Below, in pieces: positions 19,059-32,104 of a stretch of DNA of 64,000 nucleotides. The stretch lies in NCBI RefSeq assembly GCF_003416895.1, contig NZ_QVIO01000001.1:1302001-1366000 (forward strand). The letters are read 5' to 3'. This DNA comes from Duganella sp. BJB476 (GTDB lineage Bacteria; Pseudomonadota; Gammaproteobacteria; Burkholderiales; Burkholderiaceae_D). Both the position numbers and the translations under genes were made by a program. Within the stretch, counting starts at the first letter, position 1. Each line of letters opens with the position of its first letter. The notes under the pieces were generated by a model that did no database searches, was not told where the DNA came from, and saw only the letters and a list, made by a program, of their open reading frames with translations.

Positions 19059-19082
19059 GCCGGGCCTGTAGGCGGGCCCGGC
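19059..19082. terminator. Hairpin between convergent genes
   Basis: Perfect 8-bp arms GCCGGGCC (19059-19066) and GGCCCGGC (19075-19082) around an 8-base loop, directly after the PEP-CTERM stop and before the M56 protease stop. No T-run follows on either strand, so factor-independent termination is only possible. Confidence 0.5.
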
Positions 19083-19095
19083 TGCGGTTGACGGT

Positions 19096-20307
19096 CTACT
19101 GCGCCAGTTGCGTGACCGTCAGCTGCATCTCCAATCGGGACTTGTCGTCCAGTTCGATCCTGACCGTGCCTGGCTCGCCCAGCGCCACCAGCAAGCCCGG
19201 GTTGCCGACCTCTTTGCCGCTATGCTTCACGCTGCTGCTGATGAACACCTTGCCGTTATCGGCAGGCTTGAGCGTGAGCTTGGTTTCCCATTGCTGTGCA
19301 CCGTCACCGCTGCGCAGCGTGGCCGTTTCGCCGGCGCGCGTGTGCAGGTGCGGCGCGGAGCTGGCGCCGCCGATATCCAATTTGACTGCGACATCGTAAA
19401 GCGGACCAGTGGGCGTCTGCTGCGCCGCCCATGTGGCCAAGCTGCCGCCGGCCATGGCGATGGCGATCAGGAAGCGGCCGGTCAAACGCAAAGCATACGG
19501 TGTGGTGCGGTTCAGGTTCACGATTCTCTCCTTCAAAGGGTGGGTGGATTGCCATTGACATGCGAGCGGTGCTTCGCTCACGGATAGCTGCGTTTTCAGC
19601 ATGGCGGTGGCGTAGTTGCGACGCGCGTTCGGATGGCTGCGCACGACCTCGGCGTCGCAGGCCAGTTCCTGGTCCGCGCGCATCAGCCGTTCGGCGATGT
19701 GGACCAGGGGATTGAACCAGTTCAGGCAGCGCAGTGCGGCGCTGGCGGCGTTGGCCAGCGGGTCGTGGCGGTTGGCGTGGGTACGTTCATGGGCCACGAT
19801 GAGCTCGCGCTCCCTCGATGTGTAGCGGCGGTCGAAGTCGGCCGGGACGACAATGATGGGACGCCACAGGCCGACCAGCGCGGGGCCGGCATGAAGGGAA
19901 TCTGAATAGGCGATGTCGCCGCGCCGCGTGAGTTTGCCCTGGCTGCGCATGTAGGCGCGTTGCTGGCGCATCTGGCGCGCCGCGAAATACAGTGCGCCCG
20001 CCAGCCAGGCCAGCAGAGTCAGGCCGCTCGCCGATGACGGCGCCTGCGCCAGGCCGCGCATGGCGGCCGCCAGCGGTTGAGCGGCGGGCGCCGCGTGCAG
20101 CGCGAGCACGCTGCCGGTGGGTGCTGCGGGTAGCAACGCGGCCAGCGCGCACAAAGGTACGGCCATCCAGGCGGCGTAGGCGACGCCAGGGCCGAAGGCG
20201 CGGCGCAACGGCAGGCGCAGCGCAATCACTGCGACGGCCGCCACGCTCAAGGCAACGGTGGCGCGCAGCAGCACGGGCAGCAGCTCGCCGATGTCAATTG
20301 CCGTCAT
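19096..20307 (-). CDS. M56 family (BlaR1-like) membrane metallopeptidase
   Basis: A 403-residue membrane protease. Four helices in the N-terminal part flank a zinc site HERTH (in IVAHERTHANRHDP), the HExxH motif of BlaR1/MecR1 proteases, with a further acidic stretch DQELACDAEVV that supplies the third ligand. The C-terminal ~100 residues are a beta-rich periplasmic domain, not the penicillin-binding sensor of true BlaR1, so the signal is probably not a beta-lactam. It overlaps the BlaI-like repressor gene by 14 bp. Expected role: sense an external signal and inactivate the repressor by proteolysis. Confidence 0.88.
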   Translation of the reverse strand: MTAIDIGELLPVLLRATVALSVAAVAVIALRLPLRRAFGPGVAYAAWMAVPLCALAALLPAAPTGSVLALHAAPAAQPLAAAMRGLAQAPSSASGLTLLAWLAGALYFAARQMRQQRAYMRSQGKLTRRGDIAYSDSLHAGPALVGLWRPIIVVPADFDRRYTSRERELIVAHERTHANRHDPLANAASAALRCLNWFNPLVHIAERLMRADQELACDAEVVRSHPNARRNYATAMLKTQLSVSEAPLACQWQSTHPLKERIVNLNRTTPYALRLTGRFLIAIAMAGGSLATWAAQQTPTGPLYDVAVKLDIGGASSAPHLHTRAGETATLRSGDGAQQWETKLTLKPADNGKVFISSSVKHSGKEVGNPGLLVALGEPGTVRIELDDKSRLEMQLTVTQLAQ

Positions 20308-20674
20308 CGAGCTCTCCGATCAGGCGCTTGAGTTCTTCCAGATCCGCCTTGCTCAACTTGCGGTGACGGCTGAAGTGCGCCACCAGCGGCGCCACGCGGC
20401 CGTCGAACAGGCGATCCAGGAATCCCTTGCTCTCGCTGTGCAGCCATTGTTCGCGCGTGATCGCCGCCGAGTAAAGATAGCGCCGCCCATCCTTCAACAC
20501 CTTGACCGCGTTCTTGCGCAGCAGCCGGTTGAGCAGGGTCTTGACGGTGGATTCCTGCCAGGCGCGCTCGTCGCCGATGGCGGCGGCCACTTCCTCCGCG
20601 CTGCGCGGGCTATGCGCCCAAAGGGCCTCCATGACGACCGATTCGGCTTCGCTGATCTGTGGAATGGCTTTCAT
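20294..20674 (-). CDS. BlaI/MecI/CopY family transcriptional repressor
   Basis: A 126-residue winged-helix repressor. ISEAESVVMEALW at the start, and AWQESTVKTLLNRLLRK as the recognition helix, are BlaI family hallmarks; the C-terminal helices (FLDRLFDGRVAPL onward) form the dimer region with the protease cleavage site. It precedes and overlaps the M56 gene. Two matching TTACAnnTGTAA operators lie immediately upstream, so autoregulation is likely. Confidence 0.93.
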   Translation of the reverse strand: MKAIPQISEAESVVMEALWAHSPRSAEEVAAAIGDERAWQESTVKTLLNRLLRKNAVKVLKDGRRYLYSAAITREQWLHSESKGFLDRLFDGRVAPLVAHFSRHRKLSKADLEELKRLIGELDDGN

Positions 20675-20686
20675 CGTTTCTTTCGT

Positions 20687-20725
20687 TTACAAGTGTAATC
20701 GCCGGGAATGATTACAGTTGTAATC
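20687..20725. promoter_or_regulatory. Two BlaI-type operators in a divergent promoter
   Basis: Two dyads match the BlaI/MecI TACA/TGTA rule: TTACA-AG-TGTAA at 20687-20698 and GATTACA-GT-TGTAATC at 20710-20725. Centres are about 25 bp apart. They lie between the repressor start (20674) and the RNA ligase start (20754), so both transcripts could be repressed by the same protein. Confidence 0.8.
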
Positions 20726-20753
20726 GGTGCTGTCAAGCGTTAAACTGGAGCGC

Positions 20754-21344
20754 ATGACACAACAGACCTTACTGTCGGGCTTTGAGCCCGAACCCGAGCT
20801 TACCGACCGCATCTTCTTTGCGGTCTTGCCGGACGCTGGCGCCATCGCGCGCATCCATGCACTGACCGCCGAGCTGAAAGCCACGCACGCCATGCGCGGC
20901 CGGCCCATCGCCGATACGCGCTTGCATGCCACGCTGTGCAACCTGGGCGATTTTCCCGGCATGCCGGACAGCCTGGTGGTGCGGGCAGGGCAGGCCGCCG
21001 CATCGGTGGCTGCGGCAACGGCGCCTTTCACGGTCAGCTTCGACGTCGCCCAGACCTTCGTCAACCGTTCGCGCAACCGGCCATTCGTGCTGACCGGCGG
21101 CGACGGCGTGACCGGCCTCGGCTCCCTGTATAAAAGTCTCGCGGCGGCCTTGCTCAAGGCTGGCCTGCCCGGCAACCCGCCGAGCTATACGCCGCACGTC
21201 ACACTGCTGTACGATGATGTGACGGCGCCGCCGCAAGCCGTCGCTCCCGTCGAGTGGACGGTGCGCGAGTTGGTGCTGGTCCACAGTCACATCGGCCAGA
21301 ACCTGCCATACACCGCACTAGGCCGCTGGAGCTTGCAAGGCTAA
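20754..21344 (+). CDS. 2'-5' RNA ligase family protein (2H phosphoesterase)
   Basis: A 196-residue member of the 2H family (ThpR/LigT). The two catalytic HxT motifs are HATL (H58) and HVTL (H148), spaced as expected. Such enzymes hydrolyse 2',3'-cyclic phosphates or join tRNA halves through 2'-5' bonds. The ATG at 20754 has GGAG directly upstream. The gene shares a control region with the BlaI-like repressor and lies 19 bp before the SagB-like gene on the same strand, so both might be under that repressor. Confidence 0.88.
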   Translation: MTQQTLLSGFEPEPELTDRIFFAVLPDAGAIARIHALTAELKATHAMRGRPIADTRLHATLCNLGDFPGMPDSLVVRAGQAAASVAAATAPFTVSFDVAQTFVNRSRNRPFVLTGGDGVTGLGSLYKSLAAALLKAGLPGNPPSYTPHVTLLYDDVTAPPQAVAPVEWTVRELVLVHSHIGQNLPYTALGRWSLQG

Positions 21345-21363
21345 CTTTCAAGGTGAGTCCCAT

Positions 21364-22503
21364 ATGCTGATCAGACGCTGCGCCGTATTGTTCCTGGAAC
21401 CCCGCGAGGATTTGGACATAGACTGGACGGCGCTGTTCGCCGGCGACGGCGCGCTCGGCGCGACGATACGCTGGATGGCGCTGGCGCCGCATCTGGGCGA
21501 GGAAGTGGAAGTCACCCTGGAAGAGATGGCGGCGCTGGGCGGCATCGGCCTGACGCTGTGGCAGGAGCGCGACACCAGCGAAGAAAAATACGGCGCCGCC
21601 GTCATCGGCCGCCTGCTGGAGTGCGGCCTGCTGATCGGCGACGATCCCCGCTACCGCGAACGCGACGAGGTGCTGCGCTCGCAGAACTGGCGGCCGCTGT
21701 CGGCCGTCGCGCATACGTTCAGCCGCTGGGGCGACATGCGGGTCGACAAGGGCATGCAGTTTCCCAGCTTTGAAGAGCTGGTGGTTTCGTACGGCACGCC
21801 TCCCGGTCCGGTCATCGAGCGCTGCGCCGAGGGCGAGGCCATCGCGCTGCCCCATCCCGACCGCGCACGGCTCGACGACACGCTGTTCCAGCGCTACACC
21901 GGCCGCAATTTCGATCCCGCCGCCGTGCTGCCTGTCGCCACCGTCGCCCGCTTGTTGCAGCGCGCCTTTGGCTCGCAGGGCGAACGTGAAATGGCGCCCG
22001 GCGCCTTCGTGCTGAAAAAGCTCAGCCCATCGGCCGGCGGCCTGCATCCGGTCGAGGCCTATGTGCTGGCGCACCGCATCGAAGGCGTCGCGCCCGGCCT
22101 GTACCACTATCATCCGGTACGTCACGCGCTGGAGCCGCTGGCGGCAATGGATACCACACAGACGGCGGAACTGGCGATGCGCATGGTGGCCGATCAGGAT
22201 TGGTTTGTCGATGCGCCGATGATGGTGGTGCTGGCTGCGCGGGTGGAGCGCAATTTCTGGAAGTACCGCAATCACGCCAAGGCTTACCGCGCGCTGCTGC
22301 TGGACGCGGGTCATCTGTCGCAGACGTTCTATCTGCTGGCGACGGAAGCGGGAATGCCGGCCTTTGTGACGGCGGCGGTGAACGAGATCGACATCGAGCG
22401 GGTATTTGGGCTCGACCCCTTGAAGGATATGGTGATCGCTGTATGCGGTTGCGGACAGGCGTCCGGCGCACAGGATACGGTGGAAATGCGCTACGAACCG
22501 TGA
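21364..22503 (+). CDS. SagB-type peptide-maturation dehydrogenase (nitroreductase fold)
   Basis: A 379-residue protein. Residues ~1-165 form an N-terminal domain that may be a winged-helix peptide-recognition unit. Residues ~165-375 are the flavin-binding SagB/ThcOx fold: RYTGRNFDP at 177-185, LSPSAGGLHPVEAYVLAHRI at 220-239 and PGLYHYHPVRHALEPL at 244-259 follow the SagB pattern. SagB enzymes oxidise azolines in peptide natural products using FMN. The next gene, convergent and only 18 bp away, encodes an 84-residue leader-like peptide, a plausible substrate. No YcaO cyclodehydratase is in the window. I recall a family of putative peptide maturation dehydrogenases paired with such peptides; a profile search should confirm. 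Confidence 0.78.
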   Translation: MLIRRCAVLFLEPREDLDIDWTALFAGDGALGATIRWMALAPHLGEEVEVTLEEMAALGGIGLTLWQERDTSEEKYGAAVIGRLLECGLLIGDDPRYRERDEVLRSQNWRPLSAVAHTFSRWGDMRVDKGMQFPSFEELVVSYGTPPGPVIERCAEGEAIALPHPDRARLDDTLFQRYTGRNFDPAAVLPVATVARLLQRAFGSQGEREMAPGAFVLKKLSPSAGGLHPVEAYVLAHRIEGVAPGLYHYHPVRHALEPLAAMDTTQTAELAMRMVADQDWFVDAPMMVVLAARVERNFWKYRNHAKAYRALLLDAGHLSQTFYLLATEAGMPAFVTAAVNEIDIERVFGLDPLKDMVIAVCGCGQASGAQDTVEMRYEP

Positions 22504-22521
22504 GCGATCACGGGTCGTGGC

Positions 22522-22776
22522 TTAGCGTTGGCCCGACAGGAAGAACGGAATCGCGCCGGCGGCGTTTTCCAGTTTGCCTTTGATGGCGTGGCGGCTGGCG
22601 ATGAAGACATCCTTTGCCGGCAGGCTGCGCAAGGCTGGGATCTTGTCGGCGTCGAGCTTGATGCCCAGCGTGCCCAGAGCCAGTTGCGGGTCGTTCAGGA
22701 AGCTGGCGCGGAACGTGTCGTCGCCGGACAATTTGGACAGCAGCAGATCGAGATCTTGCGGGGAATGCGTGGCCAT
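22522..22776 (-). CDS. NHLP-like candidate RiPP precursor peptide
   Basis: An 84-residue peptide. Residues ~8-50 are helical and resemble nitrile-hydratase/Nif11-type leader peptides (FRASFLNDPQLALGTLGIKL at 22-41), followed by a possible core of about 30 residues ending IPFFLSGQR. It contains no Cys at all, so any heterocycles would have to come from Ser or Thr. AAAGG lies before the ATG at 22776. It is convergent with the SagB-like gene (18 bp between ends) rather than in operon with it. Assignment as a substrate is inference from leader similarity and neighbourhood. Confidence 0.7.
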   Translation of the reverse strand: MATHSPQDLDLLLSKLSGDDTFRASFLNDPQLALGTLGIKLDADKIPALRSLPAKDVFIASRHAIKGKLENAAGAIPFFLSGQR

Positions 22777-22879
22777 GTCAGTACCTTTCGTGTGGATTTA
22801 AGGAAACCTCGCGTGTCGAAACGCAAGTTCATCGTAGGCCATAGCAAGCGTTACCTCAAGCAACTTCCGCAAACTCTGT

Positions 22880-22894
22880 GCAACTCGCAAGTTG

Positions 22895-22895
<1 letters not shown>
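22880..22895. terminator. Small hairpin at the end of the propeller kinase gene
   Basis: Arms GCAACT (22880-22885) and AGTTGC (22890-22895) around a 4-base loop, touching the kinase stop codon. A wider AGCAACTT...AAGTTGCT pair can also form. No T-run, so terminator function is only possible. Confidence 0.35.
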
Positions 22896-27925
<5,030 letters not shown>

Positions 27926-28038
27926 ATCGGGGCGCGCTCCTGGAAGGTAGCTTCCAGCATACGGAAATGCCGACAGAAAGTCCATGCCAAGCCCAGGGAA
28001 ACCTGCGCCGCCGTGTGCACAGTCGCTACAATGACCAC

Positions 28039-29007
28039 ATGGACCATGAAACCAATATAAAACCGGAAATACTGGTGCTGGCGGCCAGTCCGTCGGCGGC
28101 CGTGATGGCGCAGCTGGAGCATGCGTTCCACTGCCACCACCTGTGGCGCCAGCCGTGCGAGGCCCAGCCGGAATGGCTGGCGGGTGTGGCGGGGCGCATA
28201 CGCGGGGTGCTGACGACGGGGGCGATTGGCATCGGGCCGGCGCTGCTGGAGCAGTTGCCACGGCTGGAGATCGTCGCCGTCAACGGCATCGGCGTCGACG
28301 CGGTGGCGCTGGATGCGACGCGCGCGCGTGGCATTTTTGTCACCAATACTCCGGGTGTGCTGACCGAGGATGTGGCGGATCTGGCATTGACGCTGCTGCT
28401 GTCGGCGGCGCGCCGGCTGCCGGCGCTGGATCGGCATGTGCGCAGCGGCGCCTGGGAGCGCGGCATGCCGCTGGCGCCGACGCGCGCGCTGCGGGGCAAG
28501 GTGTGCGGGGTGTTCGGTTTCGGCCGCATCGGCCAGGCGGTGGCGACGCGGGCGGCGGCGTTCGGGATGCGCACGCGCTATTTCCAACCGCGCCCGGTGG
28601 ACGGCGTGGCGGTCAAGCGCTGCGCCTCGCTGCTGGAGCTGGCGCGAGTCAGCGACTATCTGGTGGTGTGCGCGCCGGGCGGTGCGGCCACGCGGCATGC
28701 GGTGGATGCGGCGGTGCTGGCGGCGCTGGGGTCGGAGGGTACGCTGATCAACGTCGCGCGCGGTTCGCTGGTGGACCAGGAGGCGCTGGTCGCCGCGCTG
28801 CGCGAGGGCGCGCTGGGCATGGCGGCGCTGGACGTGTTCGACAACGAGCCGCATGTGCCGTCGGCGCTGCGCGAGCTGGAGAACGTGGTATTGACGCCGC
28901 ACGTGGGAAGCCTGACCGTGGAGACCCGCCACGCGATGGGCCAGCTGGTGCTGGACAACCTGCTGGCCCACTTCGGCGGCCGGCCGCTGTTGACCCCAGT
29001 GGCCTGA
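28039..29007 (+). CDS. D-isomer-specific 2-hydroxyacid dehydrogenase (hydroxypyruvate/glyoxylate reductase-like)
   Basis: A 322-residue NAD(P)-dependent dehydrogenase. The Rossmann motif is GVFGFGRIGQAV (about residues 156-167), and the catalytic triad is visible as Arg in NVARGSLVD, Glu in FDNEPHVP and His in LTPHVGSLT. The pattern fits hydroxypyruvate or glyoxylate reductases, which return glyoxylate or hydroxypyruvate to glycolate or glycerate. It is divergent from the large propeller kinase with about 110 bp between and convergent with siaD. Confidence 0.9.
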   Translation: MDHETNIKPEILVLAASPSAAVMAQLEHAFHCHHLWRQPCEAQPEWLAGVAGRIRGVLTTGAIGIGPALLEQLPRLEIVAVNGIGVDAVALDATRARGIFVTNTPGVLTEDVADLALTLLLSAARRLPALDRHVRSGAWERGMPLAPTRALRGKVCGVFGFGRIGQAVATRAAAFGMRTRYFQPRPVDGVAVKRCASLLELARVSDYLVVCAPGGAATRHAVDAAVLAALGSEGTLINVARGSLVDQEALVAALREGALGMAALDVFDNEPHVPSALRELENVVLTPHVGSLTVETRHAMGQLVLDNLLAHFGGRPLLTPVA

Positions 29008-29017
29008 TCAAATTGCT

Positions 29018-29803
29018 TCAGGAGTGGCAGGGTGCCGCGACATCTTCGGCGGCCGGCGGCGTGGCCGATGGAGGCGGTGGCAGCAGCGTATGCAGCTTGA
29101 CGCAATTGCGGCCGGCGCGCTTGGCGGCGTAGAGCGCTTCGTCGGCGTGGCTGTAGGCGGTTTCGAAGCTGGTGCCTGCGCGGTTCCAGCTGACGCCGAC
29201 GCTGGCCGTGATCTGGCGGTCGATCGGCGCGGCGAACACCTGGTCGGCGATGGCGTCGCAGATGCTGGCGGCCACGCGCATGGCTTCGTCGATGGCGCTG
29301 GTCGGCCACACCACCGAGAATTCCTCGCCGCCGACGCGGCCTATCGCCACCGTCGGCCCAAGCAGCGCCTGCAGGCAACGCACCACGGTCTGGATCACGG
29401 CGTCGCCGGCCGGGTGGCCGAAATCGTCGTTGACCCATTTGAAGTGGTCGATATCGAGCACGATCAAGGCCATGTCGCCGCGGTCAAGACAACCGGAGGC
29501 CTGCTCGATGACGGCGGCGCGGTTGAGCGCCCCGGTCAGCGGATCGTGGGTGGCGCGGTATTCCAGCTGTTGCGCCAGTTCGTGCAGCTGGCGGTTCATC
29601 TGGTTCATGTCCAGCTCCGCGCGGTCGCTGCGGCGTATCAGGCGCCGGCTCTCGCGCATCAGGCGTTCGTAGTGGATGATCATTTCAGCCAGCGCCGCGC
29701 GGGCGTCGGCGCGCGGATCGGCGTGGGCCGCCCTGGCGTTGGCCAGCGCCGCGCTTTCCAGCGCAAACAGATCGGCTTCTTCGCGGCCAGGGATGGTCAT
29801 CAT
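29018..29803 (-). CDS. siaD: Diguanylate cyclase SiaD-like
   Basis: A 261-residue cytoplasmic protein: an N-terminal helical/coiled region (about 1-80) and a GGDEF domain with intact GGEEF at 158-162, so it should make cyclic di-GMP. The RxxD inhibitory site expected five residues before GGEEF is missing. It is the last gene of siaABCD and overlaps siaC by a few bases (TGATG). In Pseudomonas aeruginosa, unphosphorylated SiaC binds and activates SiaD; the neighbouring genes support the same arrangement here. Confidence 0.9.
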   Translation of the reverse strand: MMTIPGREEADLFALESAALANARAAHADPRADARAALAEMIIHYERLMRESRRLIRRSDRAELDMNQMNRQLHELAQQLEYRATHDPLTGALNRAAVIEQASGCLDRGDMALIVLDIDHFKWVNDDFGHPAGDAVIQTVVRCLQALLGPTVAIGRVGGEEFSVVWPTSAIDEAMRVAASICDAIADQVFAAPIDRQITASVGVSWNRAGTSFETAYSHADEALYAAKRAGRNCVKLHTLLPPPPSATPPAAEDVAAPCHS

Positions 29804-30189
29804 CAGTTGCTCACTGGGTGGTCTTGGAAATCCAGCGCGCCGAAATCGTCCTGCAACTCCTGGCCGAATTCTAGGATGGTGTCGTCGTCCTCGTCGTGGT
29901 ACCAGTTCAGGCGCACCTGGTTGCCGGCGATGGCGGCCTTGTTCAGCGCATCGAAGAAGGAGAATAGCATCTTGGTGCTGGAGCTGTTGAAGTAGGCCAG
30001 CGAGACGTTGACGGTGATGCTGGCGTCGACGCAGCCGTCCAGGTAGGCCTGCACGCGCGCGATCAGCGGGCCGTAGAAGGCTGCCGCGTTTTCAGGATAG
30101 GACTCGCCCTTGATCGACAGGGTGTCCTGGTCGAAGCGGAAGTCGATTTCCGGCGAGGTGGGCGAGGCGCTGATGAAGAGGGGTTCCAT
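29803..30189 (-). CDS. siaC: SiaC family regulatory phosphoprotein (DUF1987)
   Basis: A 128-residue DUF1987 protein. The core INVNVSLAYFNSSSTK-like segment (residues about 58-73) is the family hallmark and holds the phosphorylation site; T72 is the probable equivalent of Thr68 of P. aeruginosa SiaC, with nearby Ser residues as alternatives. SiaB phosphorylates and SiaA dephosphorylates SiaC; the unphosphorylated form activates SiaD. Located between siaB and siaD, in one transcriptional unit. Confidence 0.92.
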   Translation of the reverse strand: MEPLFISASPTSPEIDFRFDQDTLSIKGESYPENAAAFYGPLIARVQAYLDGCVDASITVNVSLAYFNSSSTKMLFSFFDALNKAAIAGNQVRLNWYHDEDDDTILEFGQELQDDFGALDFQDHPVSN

Positions 30190-30207
30190 ATTTGTTCCAG
30201 TACTTAT

Positions 30208-30765
30208 TTAAATGATCGCTTTGATGCAGAACACCGTGGTGTCCGGATGGTTCGCTTCCTGTACAAACTCGAACTCCAGCGGTTCGCTGGCGTCGCGCGC
30301 CATGGTCAGGAAACCCAGGCCGGCGCCTTTGCTGTCGGCCGGCGTCTCGTCGCGCAGCGCCTTCTTGTAGGCGGACTTGATCTCTTCCATCGTCATCGTG
30401 TGCAGCGGCTCCAGGCGGCTGCGGATGCGATCCACGTTGGCGTTGTCGACCGGATTGGCGCACAGCAGGAAGAAGCTGTCGTCCTTCATGCCGATGCAGA
30501 AGGAGCCGCGGCGCATCTGGTTGTCGCTTTGTTCGTGCGGCGTCAGCGTGTCCGACGAGTAGTGCATGATGTTCTGCGACATTTCGACGAAGGACGAGAA
30601 GATGCGGCGGCGCGTCGGCCCCGCCGCGCCGGCCGTGTCCAGTCGCGCCTTGATGGTCTCGGAAATGGCGGCCACCACGTGCTGCGAGAAATAGCCCACG
30701 TAGAAAAAGATGATGTGGCGCTTGCGGGCCACATCCCAGAAATCGTTGAATTCTTCGTACAGCAA
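30208..30765 (-). CDS. siaB: SiaB family protein kinase
   Basis: About 185 residues. The N-terminal YVGYFSQHVVAAISETIKARL and FSSFVEMSQNIMHYS are the SiaB pattern (a GHKL-like Ser/Thr kinase N-box), and GAGLGFLTMARD is the G-box. No ATG fits: the frame opens after the siaA stop, and TAGGAG lies eight bases before a TTG at 30765, which I take as the start; an ATT three bases earlier is the alternative. Expected to phosphorylate SiaC and lower cyclic di-GMP synthesis. Confidence 0.9.
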   Translation of the reverse strand: MLYEEFNDFWDVARKRHIIFFYVGYFSQHVVAAISETIKARLDTAGAAGPTRRRIFSSFVEMSQNIMHYSSDTLTPHEQSDNQMRRGSFCIGMKDDSFFLLCANPVDNANVDRIRSRLEPLHTMTMEEIKSAYKKALRDETPADSKGAGLGFLTMARDASEPLEFEFVQEANHPDTTVFCIKAII

Positions 30766-30776
30766 AATCGGCGCTC

Positions 30777-32012
30777 CTATGGGCGGAAACAGAAAAAGGT
30801 CAGGTCGTCGCGGCGCGGCTGTTCGCCTTGCCAGGCCTGGTAGTCGGCCAGCATGGCGTCGCTGACGTCGCGCGCGCCAGCGCCGCGCTGGGCCAGCATC
30901 ACGTCGCGCATGCGGCGCTTGCCGTAGGCGATTTCCTTGGGGCCGCCGATCTGGTCGATCAGGCCGTCCGTGGTCAGGAACAGCAGGCTGCGTTCCGGGA
31001 TGGTGATGATCTTGTTGGTCCAGGCGTAGTCCAGCGGCGTGTCGACGTAGCCCACGCCCATGCGCTCGCCGTCCACCGTTTGCACCGCCTGCTGGTCCGG
31101 GTCGAGCTGGAACAGCGGCAGCTTGGCGCCGGCGAAATGCAGCTGGCGGCTGGCGTTGTCGAACCACAGGAAGGCGGCGTCCATGCCGTCGTTGGAGGCC
31201 GGGGCACCGTGCTGGCTGTGGCGTTCATCGACCTGGCCCAGCATGCTCTTGACGCCGCGATTGACCTCGGCGATCAACGCGGCCGGATCTCGCGGGCCCA
31301 GTTGCTGCAAGGCCTGCGCCAAAGTCGACGAGGAGATCAGGGTCATGAAGGCGCCCGGCACGCCATGGCCGGTGCAGTCGGCGATGGCGGCGAACCAGCC
31401 GTCCGGGTAGCGCGCGAAGTGATAGAAGTCGCCGCCGACCACGTCGCGCGGCTGCCATTCCAGATGGGCGTCGCGCAGCGTGTCGGCCAGCGCCAGGTCG
31501 GAAGGGCGCAGCAGCGAGCGCTGGATCACGCTGGCGTAGTCGATGCTGTGCATGATCTGGCGGTTCTTCTCGGCCTGCATATTGGCCACCACGTTCATCA
31601 GCTGCAAGCCGAAGCCGACGCCGGCCAGGCCGCCGTCGCGGGTGACGATGAAGCCGTCGGCCAGCGCCTTCTCGCCCGATTCGACGGCGCGGAAGGTCAG
31701 CGCCTCGATGCTCATGGCGGCATCGACGATCAGCGGTTCCTTGTCCATGAAGGCGATGCAGCTCTTCTTGCCGTACAGCTCATGGTAGAAGGGCTTGGAC
31801 ATCTGCGACATGAAGATGTTGCGGCTGATGAGGCCGATAGGGCGGTCGCTTTCCAGCACCGGCAAGCTCATCAGGTCGCGGCGCTCGGTGAACAGTTCCA
31901 GCACGCTGAAATTGCTGGTGTCGGACAGCACCGAGACCGTCTCTACGCACAGGTCGGCGGCGACGGACAGGCGAAAACGGGGCAGGTGCAAACGAGAGGC
32001 ATTGAACTCCAC
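30777..32012 (-). CDS. siaA: SiaA-like PP2C/SpoIIE phosphatase with N-terminal CBS-like domain
   Basis: A 411-residue protein starting with GTG at 32012 (AAAGG upstream). The C-terminal ~240 residues are a SpoIIE-type phosphatase: RDVVGGDFYHF and ADCTGHGVPGAFMTL carry metal-binding Asp residues. The N-terminal ~130 residues look like a paired CBS-type sensor (LPVLESDRPIGLISRNIF), with no membrane helix or HAMP. In P. aeruginosa SiaA is membrane-bound with HAMP, so the input here is different and probably cytoplasmic. First gene of siaABCD; should dephosphorylate SiaC. Confidence 0.88.
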   Translation of the reverse strand: MEFNASRLHLPRFRLSVAADLCVETVSVLSDTSNFSVLELFTERRDLMSLPVLESDRPIGLISRNIFMSQMSKPFYHELYGKKSCIAFMDKEPLIVDAAMSIEALTFRAVESGEKALADGFIVTRDGGLAGVGFGLQLMNVVANMQAEKNRQIMHSIDYASVIQRSLLRPSDLALADTLRDAHLEWQPRDVVGGDFYHFARYPDGWFAAIADCTGHGVPGAFMTLISSSTLAQALQQLGPRDPAALIAEVNRGVKSMLGQVDERHSQHGAPASNDGMDAAFLWFDNASRQLHFAGAKLPLFQLDPDQQAVQTVDGERMGVGYVDTPLDYAWTNKIITIPERSLLFLTTDGLIDQIGGPKEIAYGKRRMRDVMLAQRGAGARDVSDAMLADYQAWQGEQPRRDDLTFFCFRP

Positions 32013-32104
32013 GGCCAGTAACCTTTGGTTGACTACAGTGCCGGTAATGCTAATGGGAAATTGTTACGGGCCGATTACATCTTAACCAAAAGAAAAGTAT
32101 GTTA

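Noticed and set aside
19096..20674. Beta-lactam resistance (blaR1-blaI) system
   Set aside because: The M56 protein has no penicillin-binding sensor domain and no beta-lactamase gene is nearby, so the signal is left open.
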